From NCBI GenBank assembly GCA_016937795.1, contig JAFGVV010000060.1:1-59374 (forward strand): a DNA stretch of 59,374 nucleotides, in the 5' to 3' direction. The DNA comes from Paludibacteraceae bacterium. Lineage in GTDB: Bacteria; Bacteroidota; Bacteroidia; Bacteroidales; Paludibacteraceae. The notes below the pieces were generated by a model. It saw only the letters and a program-made list of their open reading frames with translations. It was not told the origin of the DNA and made no database searches. Each line of letters begins with the position of its first letter. Position 1 is the stretch's first letter. The translations under genes and the position numbers were made by a program. Of the stretch, positions 1-8,116 are shown piece by piece.

Positions 1-471
1 ATAATCAGAGAACTTAAGTCCGGCAATATTGTAAGACAATGCTGTAGCAGGGTGAGTAAAAATCAGCAATCGTTTATTGCTTTTAATCAATGCATTATCA
101 TCAGGAATGTTTTTCGTAGGTGGAAACAAATGATTTTTCAGATTTGTATTTTTCAACAAAACAGAAAGACTGTCCTCCGAAATTTTGGATTTTAGAATCA
201 GCACAAAAACGTCCTGCTTTGCCGTATCCAGAAATGCCGACAAAGCAGAAAAAGCATTGATATTCTGAATACTAAAAGGGTCGGCCGAGACCACAAACGC
301 CCTCACTCCCTGCCTTATTTGTTCGGCAGCCTGCGCATTGGGGGCAGTAGCCAAAAGCGCTTGCCCGGCATGCAGGCCTGCATCCGGCTTTACTCCTACT
401 TGCGGAAAGATCATTGTGAATCCCCACAAACACAAAGCAACACAAATAATATGTTTTAGTGAAGTATGCAT
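1..471 (-). CDS. Secreted protein, partial (C-terminus beyond window); weak PI-PLC-like resemblance
   Basis: The reading frame is open on the minus strand from the ATG at 471 to the window edge (157 codons). It begins with a hydrophobic signal-peptide-like stretch, MHTSLKHIICVALCLWGF. The segments QGVRAFVVSADP and LIKSNKRLLIFTHPA recall the 'GVR-f-D' and 'l--kRl-vf' strands of phosphatidylinositol-specific phospholipase C X domains. The usual catalytic histidines are not evident in the visible part, so this assignment is only a suggestion. It lies 65 bases beyond the GH123-like gene and could be the last gene of that operon, although a -7 box in the gap may give it its own promoter. The missing C-terminus prevents a firmer call. 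Reality of the gene: fairly sure. Function: unknown. Confidence 0.6.
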   Translation of the reverse strand, partial: MHTSLKHIICVALCLWGFTMIFPQVGVKPDAGLHAGQALLATAPNAQAAEQIRQGVRAFVVSADPFSIQNINAFSALSAFLDTAKQDVFVLILKSKISEDSLSVLLKNTNLKNHLFPPTKNIPDDNALIKSNKRLLIFTHPATALSYNIAGLKFSDY

Positions 472-511
472 TTATCCGACCGGAAAATTATTTTTATTTT
501 GAGATCAGATA

Positions 512-519
512 CAAAAATA
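512..519 (-). promoter_or_regulatory. Candidate -7 box for the partial secreted gene
   Basis: The minus strand reads TATTTTTG, which fits the Bacteroidota -7 consensus TAnnTTTG, about 40 bases upstream of the ATG at 471. No matching -33 TTTG is seen, so it is a weak candidate in an A+T-rich gap. Confidence 0.3.
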
Positions 520-536
520 ACAAAAAATCCGACTCC

Positions 537-2213
537 TTAATTATTCAGAAACAGCTTTATATCACGAATCATGTCTGCAGCCGGTTGTTTCGATAGTTTT
601 TGAATATGAAACTTCTCCAGTATCTCTTCGAGTTGTGCGAGTTTCGCAGGATCGTTTTTATATAGCTCCCGTAAAATTTGAATTTTCTCAAAATCCTGAA
701 TTCCTTCAATTATTTTTTCGAAACGTATGGAATTCAGTGGACCCGGATAAACCTGAAAAGTATCACCTGCAGGCCATGCGGTAAAACGGCTGTCGCGCAA
801 AGGTTGAGCAGGCCAGCTGTTGTACGCCCAGCGCAAAAAACCATCCATATCTTTGGCCGCTGTGTAAATGCCCGTCCACACGTGCTCGGCAGGCGGCGAA
901 AAAGTAAAACCGTTCGGATAACGCTCTGTGCAACAGGTGTACCAGGTACTTAGTTTCCCTTCAGACCTGCGTCGTTCGAGCACCGTAGCTGGAAATTGCC
1001 AGCGCGAAGCCACGCAATAATCGAAAATATCCGCTTCGATTTCAGCATGATAATCGCCGGCCAGCGCCACTTTCCACGCAGGATCGATGGTTTTGAGCAA
1101 AGCAATCACATCCTGTAAAGCTTTCATCGGGCGTTCGTCCATAGCAATCACCGCTTTATCGAACCAGCCCTTCTGCTTTAAATGTTTTGTAAAATCCGCT
1201 AGCATATTTCCCCAGAATTCGTTGTATTCAGGCGAACCAATTTTAGAAGCAAATTCGCGATATGCAGCACTTTCTTCGTCGTAATAGCGGAAAGCAATTT
1301 TCCATGGAACCATGCTGTAACAATTAATGCGCTGATCGATGCCGCAATCCATTACAAATGAAATATATTTGTCGAACAAACCGTAATCGTATTGCCAGGA
1401 ACCATCGGATTTTTTCGTCCATTGCACAAGCGAAGGAAAATCGTCGTAAGTCTGATGTCCCCATGGTTCGTGCACTATCGAAGCCGTAATATTTTTCTGA
1501 CCCGCACCTGCCAGCATTTCATAATACGGACGCATCAGGTTGAAATGCTTCTTACTCCACAATTCCACACCATGCACCCTTGCAATAGCAGCCGGATGTT
1601 GCCAAAAATCGAGATTAAAAGTCCACTGTGAAGGTTCGGGCAAAACTTTGTCCACCACGCGCAACACAAGCGAAAGCATATGTTTTGTGTTTCCGTTTAC
1701 CCTAATAATCGTTTTGTAAATACCGGCTTTCGCATTTTGCGGCACAGTCACACTCACCCACAAGGGTTGATAGTCGTTTTGAGCGACATTCAGTTTTTTT
1801 ATTTTAAAATTGATCGGATCAGCGACCCACGACGAATCGAAATCGGCAGGTTTACGGTGCCCGCAACCATTTCCAAATTCATCAGTAATGACAAAGCTTT
1901 GAAATCCGGTTTGGATATTTTTCCGGCTAATTTTTCCACCCTTTTCTGATTTCAAATCAGCGGTGTGCACTTTCAACGCTTTCACTTCGGCATTCGCACG
2001 AAACAAGATCTGCGTATGCACTTTTTCGCCTTTCCACGCCACCAGTGTATCTGATTTTCGAAAGTCAGGATTCTGAATGTCATTCTTTTCAAAACGAATA
2101 TCCGAACTTACAAATCCGGCTGATTCATTAGGATTCTTGCTTTTTTGCTGCGCAATGGCCAACAACGAAAAAGCTGAAAACAAGCTTATAATTATTAGTT
2201 TATGAATTCTCAT
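537..2213 (-). CDS. GH123-like (DUF4091) beta-N-acetylgalactosaminidase candidate
   Basis: 558 residues with an N-terminal signal peptide (cleavage near residue 21, before QQKS). The N-terminal half looks like a beta-sandwich. The C-terminal half, roughly residues 190-530, matches the DUF4091/GH123 barrel: NLDFWQHP near 200, and the adjacent acidic pair in IAMDERP (D359-E360) where the family places its catalytic Asp-Glu. GH123 enzymes remove beta-linked GalNAc by substrate-assisted catalysis, acting on glycosphingolipid or mucin-type glycans. The gene starts 23 bases after a sulfatase gene on the same strand, and two sulfatases precede it, so desulfation of a GalNAc-containing substrate before cleavage is a reasonable inference. 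DUF4091 is broader than characterised GH123, so the specificity is not certain. The ATG at 2213 gives a good signal peptide. Confidence 0.8.
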   Translation of the reverse strand: MRIHKLIIISLFSAFSLLAIAQQKSKNPNESAGFVSSDIRFEKNDIQNPDFRKSDTLVAWKGEKVHTQILFRANAEVKALKVHTADLKSEKGGKISRKNIQTGFQSFVITDEFGNGCGHRKPADFDSSWVADPINFKIKKLNVAQNDYQPLWVSVTVPQNAKAGIYKTIIRVNGNTKHMLSLVLRVVDKVLPEPSQWTFNLDFWQHPAAIARVHGVELWSKKHFNLMRPYYEMLAGAGQKNITASIVHEPWGHQTYDDFPSLVQWTKKSDGSWQYDYGLFDKYISFVMDCGIDQRINCYSMVPWKIAFRYYDEESAAYREFASKIGSPEYNEFWGNMLADFTKHLKQKGWFDKAVIAMDERPMKALQDVIALLKTIDPAWKVALAGDYHAEIEADIFDYCVASRWQFPATVLERRRSEGKLSTWYTCCTERYPNGFTFSPPAEHVWTGIYTAAKDMDGFLRWAYNSWPAQPLRDSRFTAWPAGDTFQVYPGPLNSIRFEKIIEGIQDFEKIQILRELYKNDPAKLAQLEEILEKFHIQKLSKQPAADMIRDIKLFLNN

Positions 2214-2236
2214 TTTATCAGATATTGTGTGTGTAA

Positions 2237-3769
2237 CTATTTTTTAATTTTGTCAGGCCATGGTGCTGATTTTCCGGTGGCTTTAATCACAGGTCGTTGT
2301 GCTTTCACTTTCCGCAGATATTGTCCGAGTTCCTTTGAAAGCTTTTTCAGTAACACTGGATTTTCATTTACCAGATTGTGAGTTTCGCCCAAATCAACCG
2401 CCAGATTATACAATTGTTTTTCGCCGGTTTCGTAATTGTAAATTAGTTTCATATTGTTTTTCAGAATGGTGGACGACGGGAAAACACCGGGCGCTGTGCC
2501 ATCCCAAAGATTAGGATAATGCCAGAAAAAACACCGGTTTTGAGCTGTTTCCTTCCCTTCGAGCAATGTAACAAAACTTTCTCCATCGACTTTTTGTCTG
2601 ATTTCCGGCTTTCTAATATTTGCTATTTCAAGTATCGACGGAAAGAAATCTTCTATCATCACAGGTTGTTTACAAACCGAAGATTTGGCTGTTTTTCCGG
2701 GATATTTCACAATCAGAGGCACTCTGATTCCTCCCTCATAAACAGAACCTTTGCCCGATCGCAAGGGTGCATTGTGCGTATAAAGTTCGCCACCACGCCA
2801 TTGTGAACCACTCGAAAATCCACCGTTGTCAGACATGAACATCACAACCGTATTCTGTGCCTCACCGTTGGTTTCGAGCCAGTTGAGCAAATCGCCCAGA
2901 CTCTTGTCCATGCCTTCAATGAGTGCAGCGTAGGCAGCCTCGCGAGGATCGAGTCCCTTGTCGATATATTTCTGGAAAAAGCGTTTGTCCTTATCAACCG
3001 GAATATGAATAGCATAATGCGCCATGTAAAGGAAAAATGGCTGTCCAAGTTTTTTAGCCCGGTCGAGCGCTGAAATGGCTTCGAGCGTAAGTGCTTCAGT
3101 AGCGAAAATATCTTTTCCATGGTATTTTTCAAGTCCCGGAATGGCCTGCGGATGTTTACGCATACCATCGGGCGTATTACCAAAATTCTTTTCACCCAGA
3201 TACGAAGCAAGTCCACCACCGGCATGACCCGCAATATTCACTTCGAAACCCAAATGATACGGACTTTCGCCGGGAGTATTTATAGCTCCGAAATGTGCTT
3301 TTCCGCAATGAATGGTATGATATCCGGCATTTTTCAAAAGTTGTGGAAGTGCAGTTACAGGTGTCGTGCGTTCAATGCCATCCACCTGACAAATGCCGTT
3401 CAAATTCCACTCCGGGAAACTAAGCACTTCGCTGCGCCGGTCGGTAGACTGATTTTTGAACAAGGTCCAGTTAGTCACACGATGTCGGGCTGCATTCATT
3501 CCCGTGAGCAGACTCACACGCGAAGGCGAACTCACTGCGCAGGCGTAACTTTGTGTAAACTTCATGCCCTGAGCCGCCAGTCGCTCCATATTGGGTGTTT
3601 CGTAGATATCGTTGAATTTGGTACGTTCACTGTGAAAAGGCACAGAGGTATCCTGCCAACCCATGTCGTCCACCAGAAAAACAATGACATTGGGACGATC
3701 GGGAGTTTGAGCAGTAGCCTGCAATGCGAGCATGCCGAGTGGATAAATGAGTTTGCGTGAGTGTTTCAT
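2237..3769 (-). CDS. Secreted S1-family sulfatase, serine type
   Basis: 510 residues with a signal peptide ending near LQATAQ. The type I sulfatase fold is shown by VIVFLVDDMGWQD (metal-binding Asp pair, residues 33-40), the maturation motif S80-S-P-S-R followed by LLTG (nucleophile Ser80), HCGKAHFG (Lys/His of the active site), and FMSDNGG for the second metal site. Ser in place of Cys means formylglycine formation needs a radical SAM maturase (anSME), which is not encoded in this window. The enzyme would hydrolyse O-sulfate esters in the periplasm or at the surface. A long insertion after the maturation motif (NWTLFKNQS and following) is distinctive, but I cannot assign a subfamily. It is the middle gene of a minus-strand run, 15 bases after the upstream sulfatase and 23 bases before the GH123-like gene. 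Confidence 0.92.
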   Translation of the reverse strand: MKHSRKLIYPLGMLALQATAQTPDRPNVIVFLVDDMGWQDTSVPFHSERTKFNDIYETPNMERLAAQGMKFTQSYACAVSSPSRVSLLTGMNAARHRVTNWTLFKNQSTDRRSEVLSFPEWNLNGICQVDGIERTTPVTALPQLLKNAGYHTIHCGKAHFGAINTPGESPYHLGFEVNIAGHAGGGLASYLGEKNFGNTPDGMRKHPQAIPGLEKYHGKDIFATEALTLEAISALDRAKKLGQPFFLYMAHYAIHIPVDKDKRFFQKYIDKGLDPREAAYAALIEGMDKSLGDLLNWLETNGEAQNTVVMFMSDNGGFSSGSQWRGGELYTHNAPLRSGKGSVYEGGIRVPLIVKYPGKTAKSSVCKQPVMIEDFFPSILEIANIRKPEIRQKVDGESFVTLLEGKETAQNRCFFWHYPNLWDGTAPGVFPSSTILKNNMKLIYNYETGEKQLYNLAVDLGETHNLVNENPVLLKKLSKELGQYLRKVKAQRPVIKATGKSAPWPDKIKK

Positions 3770-3784
3770 ATCTTATTAGTAAAA

Positions 3785-5182
3785 TTAACTGCCAAAATTA
3801 AAATCCTTCGATGCTGTACGCGAATTTTGCAGCATTATTGTCAACCGCTTCAGCACGCGTGGATTTTTGGCAGCCACATTTTGAGTTTCAGAAGGATCGG
3901 TTTTTAAATTGTACAGTTCGGGAGTGGCGTCGGGATTTTTTCCGTAATTGTAAACCACAGCTTTCCAGTCGCCTGCACGAACCGCCACGCGGCCACCCAT
4001 TTCGTGAAATTCCCAGTAAAGATATTTGTGCTGTTTCTGGCCTTTTTTACCCAGAATAGTTTTAGCAAACGAAACGCCGTCGGTTTTGAATTTCGCTTTC
4101 GAAGCCGTCAATTCCTTTAATGTAGGCATTACATCCCATTGTGCCGAAATATGTTCGGTTACTTGTCCGGCAGGAACTTTTCCCGGCCACGACACAATCA
4201 TGGGAACACGAATACCACCTTCGTACAAATCGCGTTTCAGGCCACGAAACGAACCATTGCTGTTGAAAAACTCAGGATTATTGCCACCTTCGGCATGCGG
4301 ACCATTGTCGCTGCTAAAAATAATAATGGTATTTTTTTCAATGCCATTTTTGCGAAGTTCTTCCACAATTTGTCCCACATACGCATCCAGCCGCGCCACC
4401 ATCGACGCAAAATCGGCTTTCGGCGTTTCTGTCGACCCATAACTTCCCGGAGCACCTTTGTAGGCCTTTTCATCTTTTATCAAAGCTCTGTATTTCTGCG
4501 CAATACTATCGTCGGGAGAAGCCAGTTCGGCGTGAGGCAATACCACAGGCACAAAAGCAAAAAATGGCTGATTTGCATTTCTGCGAATAAAATTCAATGT
4601 TTCATTTTGAATCAAATCCTGCGCATACACCTTACGCTCGCCGTTTTTATTGCCCGGAAGCATTATTTTCTGATTATTTCTGTAAATATGTGCAGGATAA
4701 TAATGATGTGCCTGGCGCTGACAGTTGTATCCGTAAAAAAGATCGAAACCCATAGCGTTGGGATCGCCTTCGGAATTCGGGAAACCAAGTCCCCATTTGC
4801 CGAAAGCGCCTGTGGCGTAACCCTGATTTTTAAGCATGTGTGCCAGCGTAAATGTGCCGAACGGAAGAGGCTTCTGACCTTCTGGGCGCACTTCGGCATT
4901 TCCACGAATGGGCGTATGACCCGTATGTAAGCCTGTAAGCAGTGCCGAGCGCGAAGGAGCACTCACCGTAGAGCCTGCGTAATGCTGCATAAACTGCACT
5001 CCACCTGCTGCAAGCTTGTCGATATTAGGCGTTTCAATTATTTTTTGTCCGTAACAACCCACATCACCATATCCGAGATCGTCGGCCAAAATGTAGATAA
5101 TATTCGGTTTTTCTGATTTCTGAGCAGATATTCCGGGAACAATAAGAGTGGAAAGTAAAGCGGGAATAAGTGTGTGTTTCAT
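3785..5182 (-). CDS. Secreted S1-family sulfatase, serine type (arylsulfatase A-like)
   Basis: 465 residues with a signal peptide ending at PGISAQ. Visible motifs are IIYILADDLGYGD (metal Asp pair), the maturation motif S74-A-P-S-R then LLTG (nucleophile Ser74), GHTPIRGN, AFGKWGLG and IIFSSDNGPH. The RGN-EVRPEGQ-PL stretch is typical of arylsulfatase A-like sulfatases, some of which act on 6-sulfated Gal/GalNAc; that specificity is only a guess. The sequence is clearly different from the neighbouring 510-residue sulfatase, so the two probably remove sulfate from different positions. It is the first gene of the minus-strand run, with a -7 box at 5276-5283 and a roughly 90-base leader containing a small palindrome. 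Maturation again depends on an anSME outside the window. Confidence 0.92.
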   Translation of the reverse strand: MKHTLIPALLSTLIVPGISAQKSEKPNIIYILADDLGYGDVGCYGQKIIETPNIDKLAAGGVQFMQHYAGSTVSAPSRSALLTGLHTGHTPIRGNAEVRPEGQKPLPFGTFTLAHMLKNQGYATGAFGKWGLGFPNSEGDPNAMGFDLFYGYNCQRQAHHYYPAHIYRNNQKIMLPGNKNGERKVYAQDLIQNETLNFIRRNANQPFFAFVPVVLPHAELASPDDSIAQKYRALIKDEKAYKGAPGSYGSTETPKADFASMVARLDAYVGQIVEELRKNGIEKNTIIIFSSDNGPHAEGGNNPEFFNSNGSFRGLKRDLYEGGIRVPMIVSWPGKVPAGQVTEHISAQWDVMPTLKELTASKAKFKTDGVSFAKTILGKKGQKQHKYLYWEFHEMGGRVAVRAGDWKAVVYNYGKNPDATPELYNLKTDPSETQNVAAKNPRVLKRLTIMLQNSRTASKDFNFGS

Positions 5183-5200
5183 TTCTCAAATAGAATTTAA

Positions 5201-5217
5201 AGGCATTTCAAATGCCT
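5201..5217. repeat. Small perfect palindrome in the sulfatase operon leader
   Basis: AGGCATTT and AAATGCCT are perfect complements separated by one base, just upstream of the sulfatase start at 5182. It could be an operator or a leader hairpin. There is no T-run, so it is not a clear terminator. Confidence 0.35.
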
Positions 5218-5275
5218 AAATTAGCTGCGTTGATTTCTTTACAGTAAATTATTTAATTATTTTATTAATAAGCGA

Positions 5276-5283
5276 CAAATATA
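5276..5283 (-). promoter_or_regulatory. -7 box of the sulfatase / GH123 operon
   Basis: The minus strand reads TATATTTG, a full match to TAnnTTTG, about 95 bases before the start at 5182. No good -33 box is seen. It is divergent from the plus-strand box at 5329-5336, so the two sulfatase transcription units share a roughly 185-base control region. Confidence 0.55.
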
Positions 5284-5328
5284 CTAAATTCATTGGTCAT
5301 ATAAAAGGCTTTATTAAATAATAATTTG

Positions 5329-5336
5329 TATATTTG
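5329..5336 (+). promoter_or_regulatory. -7 box of the sulfatase-sialidase gene
   Basis: TATATTTG matches TAnnTTTG. Transcription would begin near 5343, leaving a leader of about 25 bases to the ATG at 5368. This excludes the upstream TTG at 5326 as a start, because it would lie inside the promoter. Confidence 0.6.
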
Positions 5337-5367
5337 TAGCTTAAATACGAAAAGAAAACGTTACAGA

Positions 5368-7938
5368 ATGAAAAGTTCACAAAAGAAAATCAGAACAGGG
5401 CTTACCGCAGCCTCAGCATTATTTGCAACCACATTCCTCACTGCACAGGAAAAACCGCTGAACATTATTTACATTATGTCCGACGACCACACCGAACAAA
5501 TGATTGGTGCTTATAGCGGTAAAGACGGATACACACCTCACATCGACCGGATTGCTTCGGAAGGTGCTACGTTCAGACAAAGTTTTGTGGCCAATTCCAT
5601 TTCGGGACCAAGCCGCGCCTGTATGCTCACAGGGAAACACAGTCATAAAAATGGCAAAATAAATAACGAGGACCATTTCGATGGCAATCAGCAAACCATG
5701 CCAAAAATTCTGAAAGCCAATGGTTACCAAACTGCCATGGTTGGAAAATGGCATCTCGAAAGCGACCCGACAGGTTTCGACTATTGGGAAGTATTGCCGG
5801 GACAGGGACATTACTACCAACCGGAATTTATTACCCCAAAAGGACGACATGTGGAACAGGGCTATGTAACCGATATAATTACCGACAAAAGTATAAAATG
5901 GCTCGGCAATCGCGATAAAACAAAACCCTTTGCACTTTTCGTACATCACAAAGCCACGCACCGTAACTGGATGCCGAAAATTGAAGATTTACGCGCTTAC
6001 GAAAATCAGACCTTTGAAGTGCCGGCTAATTTCTTCGACAATTACGATGGTCGCTTAGCAGCCTCGACAGCCGAAATGGGCATCGACAAACACATGTACT
6101 GGGGCTACGACCTGAAAGTAACCAATCCGGTATCGAAAACAAATTACATACACGACGCCATAAACTCCGATGACAAAACCACAATTGTGGGACGAATGCT
6201 GCCACAGGAGCAAAAAGCTGTGAAAGAATTTTACGATTCCATTCAAAACGACCTTGCAAACCGCCATTTAAGCGGTCGAGAACTTGCTGAATGGAAGTTT
6301 CAGCGCTACATGAAAGATTATCTGAAAACGGCAAAAGCGCTCGACGACAATATCGGACGACTGTATGCCTATCTCGAAAAAGAAGGATTGCTCGAAAACA
6401 CCTTGGTCATCTACACTTCCGATCAGGGATTTTATATGGGCGAGCACGGCTGGTTCGACAAACGATTTATGTACGAAGAATCCCTACGTACACCGCTGGT
6501 AATGCGTTTACCCGAAAAAATGCAGAAGCAACGTGGCAAAATCATCAACCAAATGGTACAAAACATCGACCACGCTCCTACTTTCCTCGACATTGCCGGT
6601 ATCGAAATTCCTGCCGACATTCAGGGCGAATCATATCTGCCTTTGCTCAAAGGAAAAAATCCACGGTCATGGCGCAAAGCGCTTTATTATCATTATCAGG
6701 AATATCCTGCCGAGCATGCTGTAAAACGTCATTATGGCATTCGTACACAGCGTTATAAACTGATTCATTTCTACAACGACATTGACACATGGGAACTTTA
6801 CGACCTGAAAAATGACCCGACAGAAATGAATAATCTGATTGACAATCCGGCTTATGCCAAAACCATTAAGAAGCTCAAAAAGCAACTCAACGACCTGCAG
6901 ATAAAATACGACGACCCGATTCGCATTAAAAATGAGTCACTTGCATTCGAAAGCATTTTCGACACATCGTTGAAAGCAGGTGTTTCGTGCTACCGAATTC
7001 CATCGCTGGTAACTGCCCCCAATGGCGACCTGATAGCTGCTATTGACGAACGCGTACCACACTGCGGCGATCTTATTGCAAGCAAGGATATTAATATTGT
7101 GATTCGCCGCAGCACCGACAATGGTAAAACATGGCTTCCAATTGAAACTGTGATTGATTTTCCGTTCGGACAATCGGCTTCGGACCCGTCGATGATTGTG
7201 AACAGCAAAACGAAAGAAGTATTCATGTTCTACAACTACATGGATCTTGAAAAAGAGAAGAATATTTTCAAACTACATGTGTGTAAAAGTGCCGACAACG
7301 GTAAAACATGGAGCAAACCTGTGGATATCACTTCGCAAATGACAAAACCGGAGTGGGAAAAAGATTTTAAATTTATCACCTCGGGACGCGGATTGCAAAC
7401 ACGCTCGGGACAAATGCTTCACACACTGGTAAATCTGAAACATGGCGTATTTGTATTTGGCAGCAACGACAATGGCAACACCTGGTTTGTAAACGAGAAT
7501 GCCGTGAAACCTGCCGACGAATCTATTATCACCGAACTGAGCGATGGCCGCCTGATGATAAACAGCCGGGTTAATGGTGCCGGCAAACGTCATGTGCATA
7601 TTTCATCCGACAACGGCAAAACATGGCAAAGCACACGCGAAGAGCAACTTACCGACCCAAGCTGCAATGCAGGACTGATCTCGCTCAAATACCGTGGCAA
7701 AAACTACCTGATTTTCTCAAATGCCAACTCGCGCAACAAACGCGAGAATCTGACCATTCGCATTAGCGACGACAACGGCAAAACATGGTCGGCCGGGTTC
7801 CCCATTTACAGCGGAGGTTCGGCTTATTCAGCTCTCACAATCACAAAAGATGGCCATCTGGGTATCTTTTTCGAAAAAGATAATTATACAAAAAATGCTT
7901 TTGTGAGTGTACCGTTAAAGAAGCTGCTGAAGAAATAA
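5368..7938 (+). CDS. Bifunctional secreted sulfatase (S1, GlcNAc-6-sulfatase-like) fused to GH33 exo-sialidase
   Basis: 856 residues from the ATG at 5368. After a signal peptide (cleavage near FLTAQ), residues about 27-510 are an S1 sulfatase: IIYIMSDDH, the maturation motif S79-G-P-S-R with MLTG, the FDGNQQTMPK and GFDYWEVLPGQGHYY stretches typical of N-acetylglucosamine-6-sulfatase relatives, and YTSDQGFYMGEHG. Residues about 520-850 are a complete GH33 sialidase: YRIP with Arg543, Asp boxes of the S-D-NGKTW type (five related copies), the acid/nucleophile-assisting Glu718 in ADESIITEL, and the catalytic Tyr820 in AYSALTI. Both active sites look intact, and the linker is short, with no stop or frame break. 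The natural reading is one polypeptide that removes both sulfate and sialic acid caps. A strong terminator follows, so it is probably monocistronic. No T9SS tail is present, which suggests a periplasmic location. Confidence 0.9.
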   Translation: MKSSQKKIRTGLTAASALFATTFLTAQEKPLNIIYIMSDDHTEQMIGAYSGKDGYTPHIDRIASEGATFRQSFVANSISGPSRACMLTGKHSHKNGKINNEDHFDGNQQTMPKILKANGYQTAMVGKWHLESDPTGFDYWEVLPGQGHYYQPEFITPKGRHVEQGYVTDIITDKSIKWLGNRDKTKPFALFVHHKATHRNWMPKIEDLRAYENQTFEVPANFFDNYDGRLAASTAEMGIDKHMYWGYDLKVTNPVSKTNYIHDAINSDDKTTIVGRMLPQEQKAVKEFYDSIQNDLANRHLSGRELAEWKFQRYMKDYLKTAKALDDNIGRLYAYLEKEGLLENTLVIYTSDQGFYMGEHGWFDKRFMYEESLRTPLVMRLPEKMQKQRGKIINQMVQNIDHAPTFLDIAGIEIPADIQGESYLPLLKGKNPRSWRKALYYHYQEYPAEHAVKRHYGIRTQRYKLIHFYNDIDTWELYDLKNDPTEMNNLIDNPAYAKTIKKLKKQLNDLQIKYDDPIRIKNESLAFESIFDTSLKAGVSCYRIPSLVTAPNGDLIAAIDERVPHCGDLIASKDINIVIRRSTDNGKTWLPIETVIDFPFGQSASDPSMIVNSKTKEVFMFYNYMDLEKEKNIFKLHVCKSADNGKTWSKPVDITSQMTKPEWEKDFKFITSGRGLQTRSGQMLHTLVNLKHGVFVFGSNDNGNTWFVNENAVKPADESIITELSDGRLMINSRVNGAGKRHVHISSDNGKTWQSTREEQLTDPSCNAGLISLKYRGKNYLIFSNANSRNKRENLTIRISDDNGKTWSAGFPIYSGGSAYSALTITKDGHLGIFFEKDNYTKNAFVSVPLKKLLKK

Positions 7939-7959
7939 CAGCTGCAACTTAAAAAGGCG

Positions 7960-8020
7960 AAATACGCAATTAATCCACAAACTGAAATAAATTTGAAAGG
8001 TATTAATTGCGTATTTTTTG
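7960..8020 (+). terminator. Terminator of the sulfatase-sialidase gene
   Basis: A perfect 15-base inverted repeat (7960-7974 with 8002-8016), AAATACGCAATTAAT against its complement, is followed by a run of Ts. The A-run at the 5' side might let it act in both directions. Confidence 0.75.
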
Positions 8021-8082
8021 TTTAAATGTGGGAAACCTTTCACCCGAATTTCCAAACATACCAATTTATCAGGAGTTTTATT

Positions 8083-8090
8083 TAGTTTTG
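8083..8090 (+). promoter_or_regulatory. -7 box of HTCS1
   Basis: TAGTTTTG fits TAnnTTTG. With initiation about 7 bases downstream, an ATG at 8099 would have almost no leader, which favours the ATG at 8117 as the start. A single half-site resembling the 14-base HTCS motif (GAATTTCCAAACAT, 8046-8059) lies upstream. Confidence 0.5.
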
Positions 8091-8116
8091 CTGTTTGAAT
8101 GTTTATCCGATCATAC

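Noticed and set aside
4139..4930. 263-codon open frame on the plus strand
   Set aside because: Antisense to the sulfatase gene, with no domain and no promoter.
5326..5367. Longer start (TTG) for the sulfatase-sialidase gene
   Set aside because: The TTG lies next to and overlaps the -7 promoter region, so it would not be in the transcript. The ATG at 5368 gives a better signal peptide.
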